Below, piece after piece: positions 5,751 to 6,055 of a DNA stretch of 6,055 bases. How positions within the stretch are numbered: position 1 is the first letter of the stretch; the number at the start of each line of letters is the position of its first letter. The position numbers were made by a program, and so were the translations under genes. Under the pieces are notes generated by a model, which had not been told where the DNA came from, did no database searches, and saw nothing but the letters and a program-made list of their open reading frames with translations. The stretch covers positions 1-6,055 of the forward strand of contig JALURZ010000037.1 of assembly GCA_027058735.1 (NCBI GenBank), in the 5' to 3' direction. Source of the stretch: Hyphomicrobiales bacterium (GTDB lineage: Bacteria; Pseudomonadota; Alphaproteobacteria; Rhizobiales; JALURZ01).

Positions 5751-6055
5751 ATGGACTATCGCCTGCTTGGCCGCACCGGCGTTCGCATCGCGCCCTTGTG
5801 CCTTGGCACGGACAATATCCTCAACCCGACGCCGGAAAAAGACGCCATTGCCCTGATCGACCGGGCACTGGATGGCGGCATCAACATGATCGACACCGCC
5901 AACTCCTATATGGCGGGCGAAAGCGAGCGGGTGATCGGCAGGGCGCTCAAAGCCAATGGCCGGCGCGACCGGGTGGTGCTCGCCACCAAGGCGCATTACC
6001 CGACCAGCGATGACCCCAACTATCAGGGCAATTCGCGCCGCCACCTGATCAGGGC
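5751..6055 (+). CDS. Aldo/keto reductase, N-terminal part (runs off the right edge)
   Basis: The first 101 residues of a (beta/alpha)8 aldo/keto reductase; members reduce aldehydes or ketones, usually with NADPH. The opening MDYRLLGRTGVRIAPLCLGT is the standard family start. GINMIDTANSY carries the catalytic Asp48 and Tyr53, SERVIGRALK follows as expected, and Lys80 in VVLATKAHY completes three of the four tetrad residues. The fourth, histidine, normally lies further along and falls outside the window. The later DPNYQGNSRRHLIRA resembles the conserved stretch of YhdN/PLPDH-like and potassium-channel-beta-like members, which are usually about 310-350 residues long, so roughly two thirds is missing. 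The gene starts 11 bp after the SDR stop, in the same direction, and is probably part of the same operon. Substrate is unknown. Confidence 0.92.
   Translation, partial: MDYRLLGRTGVRIAPLCLGTDNILNPTPEKDAIALIDRALDGGINMIDTANSYMAGESERVIGRALKANGRRDRVVLATKAHYPTSDDPNYQGNSRRHLIR

Overview
This is a GC-rich window from a bacterial chromosome, most likely an alphaproteobacterium. The support is the strong preference for G or C at third codon positions, and a pair of short palindromic repeats of the type that reads 'ITRLDRVIQ' or 'DHPVKPGDD' when translated, which is widespread between alphaproteobacterial genes. Genus cannot be called from the sequence. I see no rRNA, tRNA, CRISPR array, transposase, phage gene or origin.

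Layout. The left edge holds the last 50 codons of a plus-strand gene with a basic tail (2-154). A convergent gap of about 160 bp follows, with two copies of a 37-bp palindromic repeat in opposite orientation. A minus-strand gene (313-1953) then encodes an AMP-forming medium/long-chain acyl-CoA ligase of the AlkK/DmdB type. A 122-bp divergent region (1954-2075) separates it from a plus-strand run of four genes: an amidase-signature hydrolase (2076-3533), a class III PLP-dependent (omega-type) aminotransferase (3608-4993), a short-chain dehydrogenase/reductase (4996-5739), and the N-terminal third of an aldo/keto reductase (5751 to the right edge). The last three are tightly packed (2 and 11 bp apart) and are probably co-transcribed. 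The amidase is 74 bp upstream of the aminotransferase and may belong to the same unit, although a weak hairpin lies in that gap.

How the genes could work together (inference). An amidase can release an amine or amino acid from an amide. An omega-aminotransferase turns a primary amine into an aldehyde or ketone. The SDR and the AKR interconvert carbonyls and alcohols. The divergent ligase could activate a resulting carboxylic acid as a CoA thioester. This resembles a small accessory catabolic module for an amide- or amine-containing compound, but the substrate cannot be read from the sequence. All key catalytic residues that fall within the window are intact. I found no convincing evidence for an undescribed system. 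The most unusual items are the paired palindromes with compensatory stem changes, the 22-bp-spaced direct repeat before the amidase, and the enzyme combination itself.
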